This document shows, one piece after another, positions 42,721 to 50,895 of a stretch of 64,000 nucleotides of DNA (position 1 is its first letter; the number at the start of each line of letters is the position of its first letter). The DNA is taken from NCBI RefSeq assembly GCF_003412455.1, contig NZ_QTJU01000001.1, positions 1,384,021-1,448,020 of the forward strand. The letters are read 5' to 3'. Below the pieces are notes generated by a model. It saw nothing but the letters and a program-made list of their open reading frames with translations. It was not told the origin of the DNA and did not search any database. Origin of the DNA: Deminuibacter soli. Lineage in GTDB: Bacteria; Bacteroidota; Bacteroidia; Chitinophagales; Chitinophagaceae. The translations under genes were made by a program, and so were the position numbers.

Positions 42721-45700
42721 TTAAAAATCGGTTTCTTCTGCTGTTTCCTCCGTTATCTCGTGCAGGGCTACAGCCAGGTTATTGGTTTTCACAAATTCGC
42801 ACCAGTGGCAATCCGGCTGGCCGCAACCGGTATAAAAGTCACGTTGTTGTATTTTGTTCCACACCAGTTCTATCTGGGCTTTTACCGTGGTAATGTCCTG
42901 CGGGGTTATCATCAGCCTGCGTTTGTGGTATTGCTTTTTGCGGTCTGGCTCTACAAAATCAAACTCACTGCTTTCTACCTGCCAGTTGCGGGCGTCCTGC
43001 CCATCGACCAGTATTTTGTAGAAAACTGCCTGCCGCCAGTAATCGCCGCCATTGGGTTCTTTTTCACTGGGCGGATTCATTTTCTTCATTCCTTTTTCAG
43101 GATCGCCGGTTTTATAGTCTACTACGTTTACCAGTTTACCGTCAAATTCCAGTTTGTCGAGCTTGCCTTTCAGCGGCACGCCGTTTACTACCACGTTGCG
43201 GATATTGCGTTCAATGGCTACAATTTTGTTCCACTGGTTGAGGTAGGTATTGTAGTAATTGGAGAGCATTTCATGGCCGTATTCCAAACGCCTGTTGTAC
43301 TGCTCCTGGGTAAAGCTTTCGCGGTGGCGGTGCATGTACCATTCAAAGTCGCGGACAAAAGCAGTAAGGTCGGGGAATGTATTGGCCGGGTCGGCCTGCA
43401 TTTTGCGGAACAGCTGCTCCAGCGCAAAGTGTACGGCAGAACCAAATTCTGTCGCTTCATTTTTGGGTGAAGGAATGCGTACCAGGTTTTTAAAATAAAA
43501 CTCCAGCGGGCATTTCAGGTAATTGCTGAGTGCGGTTACGTTCATTACAAACTTATCGAGCAGGCGGGTAATGAGGTCTTCTTCCAGCTGGTTTATTTCT
43601 GGGGCAATGAGTTGTTCAAACTGCAGCGCCTGGAATCCGGCGGCTACATTTTCATCGATAATCACCTTTTCGCGCGGCAGTATTTCCTTGTCGAGTATCT
43701 CTGCAATAAACATGGAGGGCTCCATCTCTTTACCATCATTTTTATAACGGCTGTACGAGATAAACAGGTGTTGTTCTGCACGGGTAAGCGCTACATAAAA
43801 CAAACGGCGCAGTTCTTCTTCCTCGGCTTGTTTGGGTTGTGATACAAACATGGTATCCGGGAAGCTGTAACCGCCGCCCGGCTTGCGTTTCTTTTCCCAG
43901 AAGGCGGCATTGCAGCCGGCAAAAAACACATAGGTAAATTCCAGTCCTTTAGAGCCATGTGCGGTTAACAGGTTCACGCCTTTGTCGCTGCCGCTCACTT
44001 CTACCAGCGGTAACGGAAGGTTTTCTTTCTGCATCAGGTCAATCACGCTGACGAACTGTTTCAGCTGCATCATGGGGTTGCGGCGTGTCTCGTCTTTTAC
44101 AAAATCGAACAGACTGGTAAGTATCTGCAGCTGTTTTACTTTGTCAGGCTGCTGCATTATATCTTTCAGAATACCTGCTTCGCGAATAATCAGCTCTACC
44201 AGGTTTTGCAGCGTAACATTGGGTACTTCGCCCACCAGTTTTTCCATAACAAGCCCTGCTGCTTTCAGCTGCGGGTTAATGCCCTGCGAAAACAGGTCGC
44301 GCGGGGGCTGGTTGCTTTTTTCGTAGAGCAGCCTGCGCAGTGATGTTTTATCGTCGCTGAATTGTTTGCCTGCTACTTCCATGCTTAGTTTGGCTATTTC
44401 AACAGGTGGTACGCCAAACCAGTTAAAGTGCAGAATTTCGAACAGCATTTCATCGCCACCATAGGGCGTATCGTGTTCTGCGGCGAGGTAACGCAGTATC
44501 AGCAACAGTTTTTTTGCCAGCGGCAGGGTAAAGATGTTCACGTTGCGTTTGCTGTAAACCGGTACCTGGTTCAGTTTCAGGTATTGTGTAAGTTCTTCGC
44601 CGTACTTGTTTTCCTTGAATATGATACCGATATGTGCGGGCGGCACTCCCTGTTGCAGCAGCTCTTTTACTGCATTGGTAATGCCGATCATTTCCATGCG
44701 CGGCGTTTCGTATTCGCGCAGTTGTGGCGGGTGCTGCAGGTGATTGATGCGTGTGTTGGCGGCGAGCAGGTCTTTACTCAGGTTGTCGAGTTGCTTTACC
44801 AGGCGTTCGTCATTGCGGTCAATCAGCGCCTTCGATGCATTGAGAATAGGTTGTGTACTGCGGTAGTTGTTTGTGAGTACAATGGTAAGCAGATCCTGCT
44901 GGTAGTTATTGGCAAAAGCCAGCATGTTTTCTACGTTGGCGCCCTGGAAACGGTAAATACTCTGGTCATCATCGCCTACTACAAACACGTTGGGTTTTTC
45001 CCAGTAGTTAATAAGCAGCTGCACCAGTTTGTTTTGTGTACCGCTGGTGTCCTGGTATTCATCTACCAGTATGTATAAAAATCGTTCCTGGTATTGCTGC
45101 AGCAGGTATTTGTTTTCTTCAAAGGCCTTGATCACCCAGTTGATCATATCGTCGAAATCGTACCGGTTGCGCTGGCGCATCAGTTGCTGAAAGCGGTCGA
45201 ACTCATTTACGGCTGCGCGCAGTTTCTCTACTTTTTCCGTTTCTTCCGCTATTTTATCGGTACGCAGGTCGCCTTTCTTAAATTCTTTGGTGGCGCGTTT
45301 GGCGATGTAGGTATCGCGGGCAGGCAGGTCTTTGAGATAAGCATCTATCTGCCGGTTGATGAATTCCGGTGTCCATCCCTCGCGCTTCATGGTGCTGAAG
45401 AGATTGCGGAGATTATCGGCTTCAAAGTACACATCCCCGCGGTAGCGTTTGAGCGGGTGGTTTTTCGGGAAGCTGTCAATGAGTTCTTTCAGCAATTCGA
45501 TACGCTCAAGGTCAGATATGGGGTCGAGTGTGTTTTTCTCAAACAACGACAGGTTTTCCTGGATAATATCGTTACAAAAGGCGTGGAAGGTGTAGATGTT
45601 TACCTTATATGCTTCGGCTCCGATAAACTGCAGCAGGCGGCGGCGCATGGCTACCACGCCGGCATCGGTGTAGGTAAGGCAGAGAATATTATCGGGCTGG

Positions 45701-45876
45701 GCATCTGCTTCCAGCAATATTTTGCCGATGCGCGCACTCAGTATCTGCGTTTTACCGGTGCCTGGTCCGGCAATTACCATTACTGGTCCTTCAATGGTAT
45801 CTACTGCCAGTTTTTGCTGGGCATTCAAATTGCCGTATACCCGTGAAAACTGCTCTTCCTGTTGTTGCCTGTTCAT
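42721..45876 (-). CDS. UvrD/AddA-type helicase fused to PD-(D/E)XK nuclease with four-cysteine site
   Basis: This 1051-residue protein has superfamily 1A helicase motifs: I (VIAGPGTGKTQILSARI), Ia (CLTYTDAGVVAMRRRLL), II (LVDEYQDTSGTQ), III (VGDDDQSIYRFQGAN), IV (NNYRSTQPIL), V (LLTAHGSKGLEF) and VI (RRLFYVALTRAEQHLFISY). The C-terminal 250 residues are a RecB-type nuclease (FGSAVHFALEQLF; KLDKLEFDGKLVNVVDYKTGD with the catalytic Asp and DYK). Cysteines at SNYLKCPLEFYF and GCGQPDCHWCEF have the layout of the Fe-S staple of AddB/AdnB-type nucleases. It probably processes DNA ends in recombination repair. The ATG at 45874-45876 was chosen over a TTG three codons upstream. Confidence 0.93.
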   Translation of the reverse strand: MNRQQQEEQFSRVYGNLNAQQKLAVDTIEGPVMVIAGPGTGKTQILSARIGKILLEADAQPDNILCLTYTDAGVVAMRRRLLQFIGAEAYKVNIYTFHAFCNDIIQENLSLFEKNTLDPISDLERIELLKELIDSFPKNHPLKRYRGDVYFEADNLRNLFSTMKREGWTPEFINRQIDAYLKDLPARDTYIAKRATKEFKKGDLRTDKIAEETEKVEKLRAAVNEFDRFQQLMRQRNRYDFDDMINWVIKAFEENKYLLQQYQERFLYILVDEYQDTSGTQNKLVQLLINYWEKPNVFVVGDDDQSIYRFQGANVENMLAFANNYQQDLLTIVLTNNYRSTQPILNASKALIDRNDERLVKQLDNLSKDLLAANTRINHLQHPPQLREYETPRMEMIGITNAVKELLQQGVPPAHIGIIFKENKYGEELTQYLKLNQVPVYSKRNVNIFTLPLAKKLLLILRYLAAEHDTPYGGDEMLFEILHFNWFGVPPVEIAKLSMEVAGKQFSDDKTSLRRLLYEKSNQPPRDLFSQGINPQLKAAGLVMEKLVGEVPNVTLQNLVELIIREAGILKDIMQQPDKVKQLQILTSLFDFVKDETRRNPMMQLKQFVSVIDLMQKENLPLPLVEVSGSDKGVNLLTAHGSKGLEFTYVFFAGCNAAFWEKKRKPGGGYSFPDTMFVSQPKQAEEEELRRLFYVALTRAEQHLFISYSRYKNDGKEMEPSMFIAEILDKEILPREKVIIDENVAAGFQALQFEQLIAPEINQLEEDLITRLLDKFVMNVTALSNYLKCPLEFYFKNLVRIPSPKNEATEFGSAVHFALEQLFRKMQADPANTFPDLTAFVRDFEWYMHRHRESFTQEQYNRRLEYGHEMLSNYYNTYLNQWNKIVAIERNIRNVVVNGVPLKGKLDKLEFDGKLVNVVDYKTGDPEKGMKKMNPPSEKEPNGGDYWRQAVFYKILVDGQDARNWQVESSEFDFVEPDRKKQYHKRRLMITPQDITTVKAQIELVWNKIQQRDFYTGCGQPDCHWCEFVKTNNLAVALHEITEETAEETDF

Positions 45877-45984
45877 ATGCCGCAAAGTTAGGCGATCGCC
45901 CCGCCCGGCAAGGGAAATTTTACGTGTACAACAGTGCGTGCAACTTATTGGCGCTTAGTTTTGTTGCTAACTAAAAGCCGTTGT

Positions 45985-46452
45985 ATGTCGCGTGTGTATC
46001 AAATCAAAAAAGAGCAGTTTTTACCGGTAAGCCTGGCGCAGGCATGGGATTTTTTCAGCCGGCCGGCCAACCTGAAAATCATCACACCGGCGTATATGAA
46101 TTTTACCGTTACCAGCGAACCCTGGGAAGGAAGCATGTACCCCGGGCAGCTCATTGAATACAAGGTAAAACCATTGCTGGGCATTCCCCTGTACTGGATG
46201 ACGGAAATTACGCATGTGCAGGAGCAGGTTTTTTTTGTAGATGAGCAACGTTACGGCCCTTACAGTTTCTGGCATCACCAGCACCATTTTGAAACAGTGC
46301 CGGGCGGCGTTAAAATGACAGACAGGGTGCATTATAAAATACCGTTCTGGTTGCTGGGCGATATTGCCAACACCCTGCTGGTGCGCAAGCAGCTGGAGCA
46401 GATATTTGCGTTCAGGTTTCAGAAGGCAGTGGAGATCTTTGGGACAATTTGA
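45985..46452 (+). CDS. SRPBCC-family ligand-binding protein
   Basis: This 155-residue START/Bet v1-like protein shows the pattern of the SRPBCC cell-division-inhibitor-like group: VYQIKKEQFLPVSLAQAWDFFSRPANLKIITPAYMNF, then YWMTEITHVQEQVFFVDEQRYGPYSFWHHQHHFE and MTDRVHYKIPF. It is cytoplasmic with a hydrophobic cavity; the ligand is unknown. The ATG at 45985 gives normal length; the frame is open 17 codons further upstream. It is divergent from the helicase gene. Confidence 0.9.
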   Translation: MSRVYQIKKEQFLPVSLAQAWDFFSRPANLKIITPAYMNFTVTSEPWEGSMYPGQLIEYKVKPLLGIPLYWMTEITHVQEQVFFVDEQRYGPYSFWHHQHHFETVPGGVKMTDRVHYKIPFWLLGDIANTLLVRKQLEQIFAFRFQKAVEIFGTI

Positions 46453-46483
46453 GCATGTGCTAATTTGAAAATTTGAAAATAAG

Positions 46484-46530
46484 ATGGACCAATGGTTAAA
46501 TGGATTGATGGTTTAGCGGATGGATAGGAA
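46484..46530. repeat. ATGG-rich intergenic repeat
   Basis: A run of imperfect ATGGTTnA/GATGGTTT units (for example ACCAATGGTTAAATGG and ATTGATGGTTTA). Similar units occur at 55760-55840. It looks like a dispersed low-complexity intergenic repeat. Confidence 0.45.
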
Positions 46531-46584
46531 ATCTTCGTTTATGTGGGTACAAATCTGTAACTTATCTGCTTAAACCTTACTGTT

Positions 46585-46866
46585 ATGTCTGCCGAAAAAG
46601 ACGAACGCCTCTGGCGCCTGGCACGCAAGAGAGCTTCTTTCAAAAGAAACCTGTTTGTATACCTGGTGATTAACCTGTTTTTATGGGCGGTATGGTGGTT
46701 TACCATCGGGAAAGATAAGGGGTTTCATGGCTATCCATGGCCTGTATGGGTAATGCTGGGTTGGGGCATTGGGCTGGCTTTCCAGTATTTCAATGCCTAC
46801 AATGGCAACCACAACGATCTGGCACAGGAAGAATATGAACGTTTGCGCCGCGAAAAGGGATTATAA
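46585..46866 (+). CDS. 2TM-domain protein
   Basis: This 93-residue inner-membrane protein has the 2TM family pattern: a basic N-terminus with RLARKRASFKRNL, helix 1 (FVYLVINLFLWAVWWFTIG), a short loop (HGYPWP), helix 2 (VWVMLGWGIGLAFQYFNAY) and a charged tail (EEYERLRREKGL). In other proteins the domain is fused to LytTR kinases or regulators; here it stands alone. The function is unknown. The acyl-CoA ligase gene follows 74 bases later. Confidence 0.92.
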   Translation: MSAEKDERLWRLARKRASFKRNLFVYLVINLFLWAVWWFTIGKDKGFHGYPWPVWVMLGWGIGLAFQYFNAYNGNHNDLAQEEYERLRREKGL

Positions 46867-46940
46867 CAGTTTGTTTGGTTTGGCCGCATTATTTTTGAAC
46901 ATACCTATTAAGCCCCCAACCCAATTTTTGATTGAAGCAT

Positions 46941-48728
46941 ATGAAAGAACCGAAACGCTTATTTGATGCAGTCGCTTACCAGCTGGCGAAGTTTCCTAAA
47001 AATGATATGCTGGTTGCCAAAGTGAACGGAAGCTGGAAGCCTTACAGCACCAGTGAAGTAGCGGATGTTGCCCATCGATTCAGCGCAGGCCTGCTGCAGC
47101 TGGGTGTAACCGGCGGCGACTATACCGAAGAAGGATCTGATAAAATCGCCATCATCAGCAATAACCGGCCTGAGTGGGTATTTACCGATCTGGCTGTACA
47201 GCAAATTGGCGCCATACTGGTTCCGTTGTACCCAACCACCAATCCCAATGAAATAGAATTTATTCTCAATGATGCTTCCGTAAAATTCATTTTCGTCAGC
47301 AGCAAAGAGCTGTTTGATAAAATCAATGCATTGCGCCCTAACCTGCCCAAGCTGCAGAACATATACAGTTTTGATGAGCTGGAAGGTGTTGATCACTGGT
47401 CAAAAATAACTGAACTGGCCAATGACGGGTTGCTGCAGAAAGTGGGGCAGCTGAAAAATGAAGTGCCCGAATCACATACAGCCACTTTTATTTATACATC
47501 AGGCACTACCGGTACACCCAAGGGGGTGATGCTTACACATCGCAATATTATCAGCAATGTGTTTTTATCTAAACAAAGTTTCCCGTTTGAAGATGCGCCG
47601 CATTTTAAGGTGCTGAGCTTTTTGCCGCTCAACCATATTTTTGAGAAAACGGTAACCTATATCTACCTGTTCAGCGGCATCAGCATTTACTATGCAGAAA
47701 GCATGGATACCATTGGTGATAACCTGCGCGAAGTGAAGCCGGATGGGTTTACCACGGTTCCGCGTGTACTGGAGAAAGTGTTTGAACGCATTATGACCAC
47801 CGGCAACCAACTTACCGGCATTAAACGCAAACTGTTTTTCTGGGCAGTGAAGCTGGGCGAAAAATATGATAACAACATTAGTGGCGGCGCATGGTATAAC
47901 CTGCAGCTGGCCATTGCCAATAAACTCATCTTCAGCAAATGGCGTGCTGCGCTGGGTAACAACGTATCGTTTATTGTAACCGGCGGTGCTGCCTGCCAGG
48001 AAAAGCTGCTGCGTATTTTTAATGCAGGTAAAATTCCTGTGTACGAGGGTTATGGCCCTACAGAGAACAGCCCGGTAATATGTGTAAACCGCAAAGCACC
48101 TGGTGGTACCAAGTTTGGTACCGTTGGCCCGCCCATTGATGGTATTGAAGTAAAGCTGGCCGAAGACGGTGAGATTATTGTAAGAGGCCCTTCGGTAATG
48201 AAGGGGTATTATAAAAAGCCGGAGCTAACTGCAGAAACGGTGATAGACGGCTGGCTGCATACCGGCGATATCGGTGTATGGGATGAGGGCAAGTATTTAA
48301 AGATCACCGATCGCAAGAAAGAACTGTTTAAAACCAGCGGTGGCAAGTATGTGGCGCCGCAGCCTATTGAGAATAAGTTTAAAGAAAGTCCGTATGTAGA
48401 GCAGGTACTTGTTGTAGGGCCTGAGCGCAAATTTGTGGGTGCGCTTATCATTCCTTCGTTCAACGCACTTAAAAACTGGATGCGCCAGGAAGGTGTGGGT
48501 TTTACCACCAACGAAGCGGCTATTAAAGACCCCAGGGTAATAGCCATGTACCAGCAACTGGTAGATGATTTCAATGCCAGTTTCAACCATGTAGAGCAGA
48601 TCAAGAAGTTTGAACTGCTGCCGCAGGAATGGAGTATTGAAACAGGTGAAATGACACCCAAGCTCAGCCTCAAACGCAAGGTGGTAATGGAAAAATACAA
48701 AGACGCTATCGAAAAGATATACGCATAA
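46941..48728 (+). CDS. long-chain acyl-CoA synthetase (AMP-forming)
   Basis: This adenylate-forming enzyme activates long-chain fatty acids to acyl-CoA. The 595-residue protein has the P-loop-like AMP motif TFIYTSGTTGTPKGVMLTH, PLNHIFEKT, the FACS region YEGYGPTENSPVICVN, the Asp of GWLHTGDIGVWDEGKYLKITDRKKELFKTSGGKYVAPQPIE and the C-terminal Lys region PKLSLKRK. It belongs to the bacterial FAA1-like group rather than E. coli FadD. The ATG at 46941 was chosen; the upstream TTG was rejected. Convergent with the TPR kinase gene, with only 24 bases between. Confidence 0.95.
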   Translation: MKEPKRLFDAVAYQLAKFPKNDMLVAKVNGSWKPYSTSEVADVAHRFSAGLLQLGVTGGDYTEEGSDKIAIISNNRPEWVFTDLAVQQIGAILVPLYPTTNPNEIEFILNDASVKFIFVSSKELFDKINALRPNLPKLQNIYSFDELEGVDHWSKITELANDGLLQKVGQLKNEVPESHTATFIYTSGTTGTPKGVMLTHRNIISNVFLSKQSFPFEDAPHFKVLSFLPLNHIFEKTVTYIYLFSGISIYYAESMDTIGDNLREVKPDGFTTVPRVLEKVFERIMTTGNQLTGIKRKLFFWAVKLGEKYDNNISGGAWYNLQLAIANKLIFSKWRAALGNNVSFIVTGGAACQEKLLRIFNAGKIPVYEGYGPTENSPVICVNRKAPGGTKFGTVGPPIDGIEVKLAEDGEIIVRGPSVMKGYYKKPELTAETVIDGWLHTGDIGVWDEGKYLKITDRKKELFKTSGGKYVAPQPIENKFKESPYVEQVLVVGPERKFVGALIIPSFNALKNWMRQEGVGFTTNEAAIKDPRVIAMYQQLVDDFNASFNHVEQIKKFELLPQEWSIETGEMTPKLSLKRKVVMEKYKDAIEKIYA

Positions 48729-48752
48729 CTGCCCAGGTTTTAAAACCGGTAC

Positions 48753-50675
48753 TTACGCTGCGGCAACCCTTCTGCCGGCACGTTTGGCCGGTTTTAAAGC
48801 AGGCTTGCTGCGCATAAATTCCAGGCGTATCAGCAAACCGTTTTCGTTGGTAAAACTGAGCTGGCCTTCCAGTTGCTGGGTCAGTACCTTTATCAGCCGC
48901 ATACCCATTGCATGCATGTCTTCATCATTAAAATTGTACGGCAAACCTTTGCCGGTATCCTGTATTTCCAGTGTAATAAAATCTTCTTCATCTTCCCGCA
49001 TGCGTATATAAATTACGCCCTTCGCATTATCCGGAAACGCGTACTTAATGGCATTGGTGATGGTTTCATTCAGTATTAAACCGATGGGTATGGTTTGTGA
49101 AATTTCCAGTTCAATAGGGTCAATGTCTACGTGAAATTGTATGCGGTAACCGGTATTGAAACTCTCCCTCAGGTAATCTGCCAGTTCGTGCACAAAATTA
49201 GGCATATTCAGCAGGGCCATGTTATCGGTCTGGTACAGCTTCTGGTGAATCAATGCCATGGCTTGCATGCGGTGCCCGCTTTGCTGGATGGCCGCAACGG
49301 CCTCTTCACTGTTCAGGTAAACGGATTGGGTATTGAGCAGGCTAATGGCTATTTGCAGGTTGTTTTTCACGCGGTGGTGTATCTCTTTCAGCAGCCATTC
49401 CTTTTCGTTCACCAGCTGTTCCAGCGATGCGTTTTTCTCGTGCATTTCCCGGTTATTGCGCTGCTTAATGCGGTACTGGTTGTACAGCATGGCCAGTATA
49501 ATAACCAGTACAATAATACCGCCAAAGGTAATATTGCGCACCAGGGTTGATTGCTGCAGTTCCAGTTGTTTCTGGCTGCTGATATAACTCAGCTCCTTAA
49601 TGCGGGCTTTTGATTTTTCCAGCTCGTATTCTGCTTTCAGCGATTCAATGTTGTGTGAAATGGCCTGGTAAAAAAAGCTGTCGGTTATTTCATGCTCCCG
49701 CGCTTTTGTTTCGTACGCTTCCTTGTATTTGCCCTGTGCCTTATACAAATCGGCAATATTGCTCATGTAGCGCGTTTCCTGTTTGTGGGCGCCCCTGTTG
49801 CGCGCCAGCGCTACGGCCTGGTCAAGGTACCCGATGGCTTTCATGGGGTTTGATTTTGCATAGGTTCTTGACAGGCCGTTAAGGCTTTGCAGCTCGCGCA
49901 GGTAGTTTTTAATCTGCCGCGATTTTTCCAGCGCCGTCAGCTGCAGGGCAACGGCTTTCTGCATATTGCCTTCTTCTGAATATACAGATGCCAGGTTGTT
50001 GATCATGGTAATATTCAGGCCCTGGTATTCTATTTTATCGCTCAATGCAATGCCTTTTTCCAGGTAAAACTTTGCCTTTGCGTATTCTTTTTTATAGCGG
50101 AATAAAATGCCGTAGTTGTTGTAAATATTCAGCGATGTGCTGGACAAGGGGATCTGCTGGTTTATTTGCTCGGCAATGTTGAGGTATTGCTCACAGGCTG
50201 CAAGGTTTTTCTTCTGGTCTAAATAAGCCCAGGAAATGCTGTAGTTGGCTTCCATAATGCCGGCCTTGTCACCAATGGCTTCCGAGTTTTTCAATGCTTC
50301 CAAAAACCTGCCGATGGCTTTATCGTAATTGCCGTTGCGCAATTCCACTACGCCCAACCGTATCAGCACACTGGCCATGCCTTTTTTAAACCCGGTTACT
50401 TTAAAGATATCCAGCGCCTGGTGGTATTTTTTTTCGGCTATGTCAGACTTGCCGTTGTTGTCATCAATAATGCCCAGCTGCACCAGTATGGCGCCCACGC
50501 CGTTACTGTCACTGTGCATCCTGGCATAGGCAATGCCCTTTTCAGCAAAATAAACGGCCGAATCCGGCTTGTAATACCGGTAGCGGCGTATTAAAGCATC
50601 GTAACCTGCCGAATCCTGGCAAAATGCCTGGGTGCAGTACAACAATGCGAGCAGGGCAATTATTTTGTAGAACAT
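48753..50675 (-). CDS. TPR-containing sensor histidine kinase (HisKA_2 type), orphan
   Basis: This 640-residue kinase has a signal peptide (MFYKIIALLALLYCTQAFCQ) and a periplasmic region of about seven tetratricopeptide repeats (about 35-330, for example AEKKYHQALDIFKVTGFKKGMA). One membrane helix (ITFGGIIVLVIILAMLYNQY, about 385-404) leads to a coiled coil and a HisKA_2 domain with EIHHRVKNNLQIAISLLNTQ. The HATPase domain has LNETITNAIKYAFPD and IQDTGKGLP. The Lys/Arg-rich tail is short. The TPRs should sense a periplasmic protein or peptide. No response-regulator gene is adjacent. Confidence 0.94.
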   Translation of the reverse strand: MFYKIIALLALLYCTQAFCQDSAGYDALIRRYRYYKPDSAVYFAEKGIAYARMHSDSNGVGAILVQLGIIDDNNGKSDIAEKKYHQALDIFKVTGFKKGMASVLIRLGVVELRNGNYDKAIGRFLEALKNSEAIGDKAGIMEANYSISWAYLDQKKNLAACEQYLNIAEQINQQIPLSSTSLNIYNNYGILFRYKKEYAKAKFYLEKGIALSDKIEYQGLNITMINNLASVYSEEGNMQKAVALQLTALEKSRQIKNYLRELQSLNGLSRTYAKSNPMKAIGYLDQAVALARNRGAHKQETRYMSNIADLYKAQGKYKEAYETKAREHEITDSFFYQAISHNIESLKAEYELEKSKARIKELSYISSQKQLELQQSTLVRNITFGGIIVLVIILAMLYNQYRIKQRNNREMHEKNASLEQLVNEKEWLLKEIHHRVKNNLQIAISLLNTQSVYLNSEEAVAAIQQSGHRMQAMALIHQKLYQTDNMALLNMPNFVHELADYLRESFNTGYRIQFHVDIDPIELEISQTIPIGLILNETITNAIKYAFPDNAKGVIYIRMREDEEDFITLEIQDTGKGLPYNFNDEDMHAMGMRLIKVLTQQLEGQLSFTNENGLLIRLEFMRSKPALKPAKRAGRRVAAA

Positions 50676-50817
50676 GGCATACAGGTTTAACGAATGGTTT
50701 ATGCTAAAAAATTATCTATCCGCATGCAGGCAAACCTAAACCCGGTAAGGTAAAGTTCGCGGCACACTGTGTACCTGCCAATACACAAATGGCAGATTGA
50801 CATGTACAAATCATGCA

Positions 50818-50832
50818 TTTCGTCTAACGAAA
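50818..50832. repeat. palindrome upstream of the TPR kinase gene
   Basis: TTTCGT (50818-50823) and ACGAAA (50827-50832) form a perfect 6-bp inverted repeat around CTA, about 145 bases before the kinase start. It is a possible operator. Confidence 0.35.
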
Positions 50833-50895
50833 CAAGGGCCGTGTTGCCACAGCCTTTACCAATAATTCATATGGAAGGGCGAAATCGTTGCGGTA

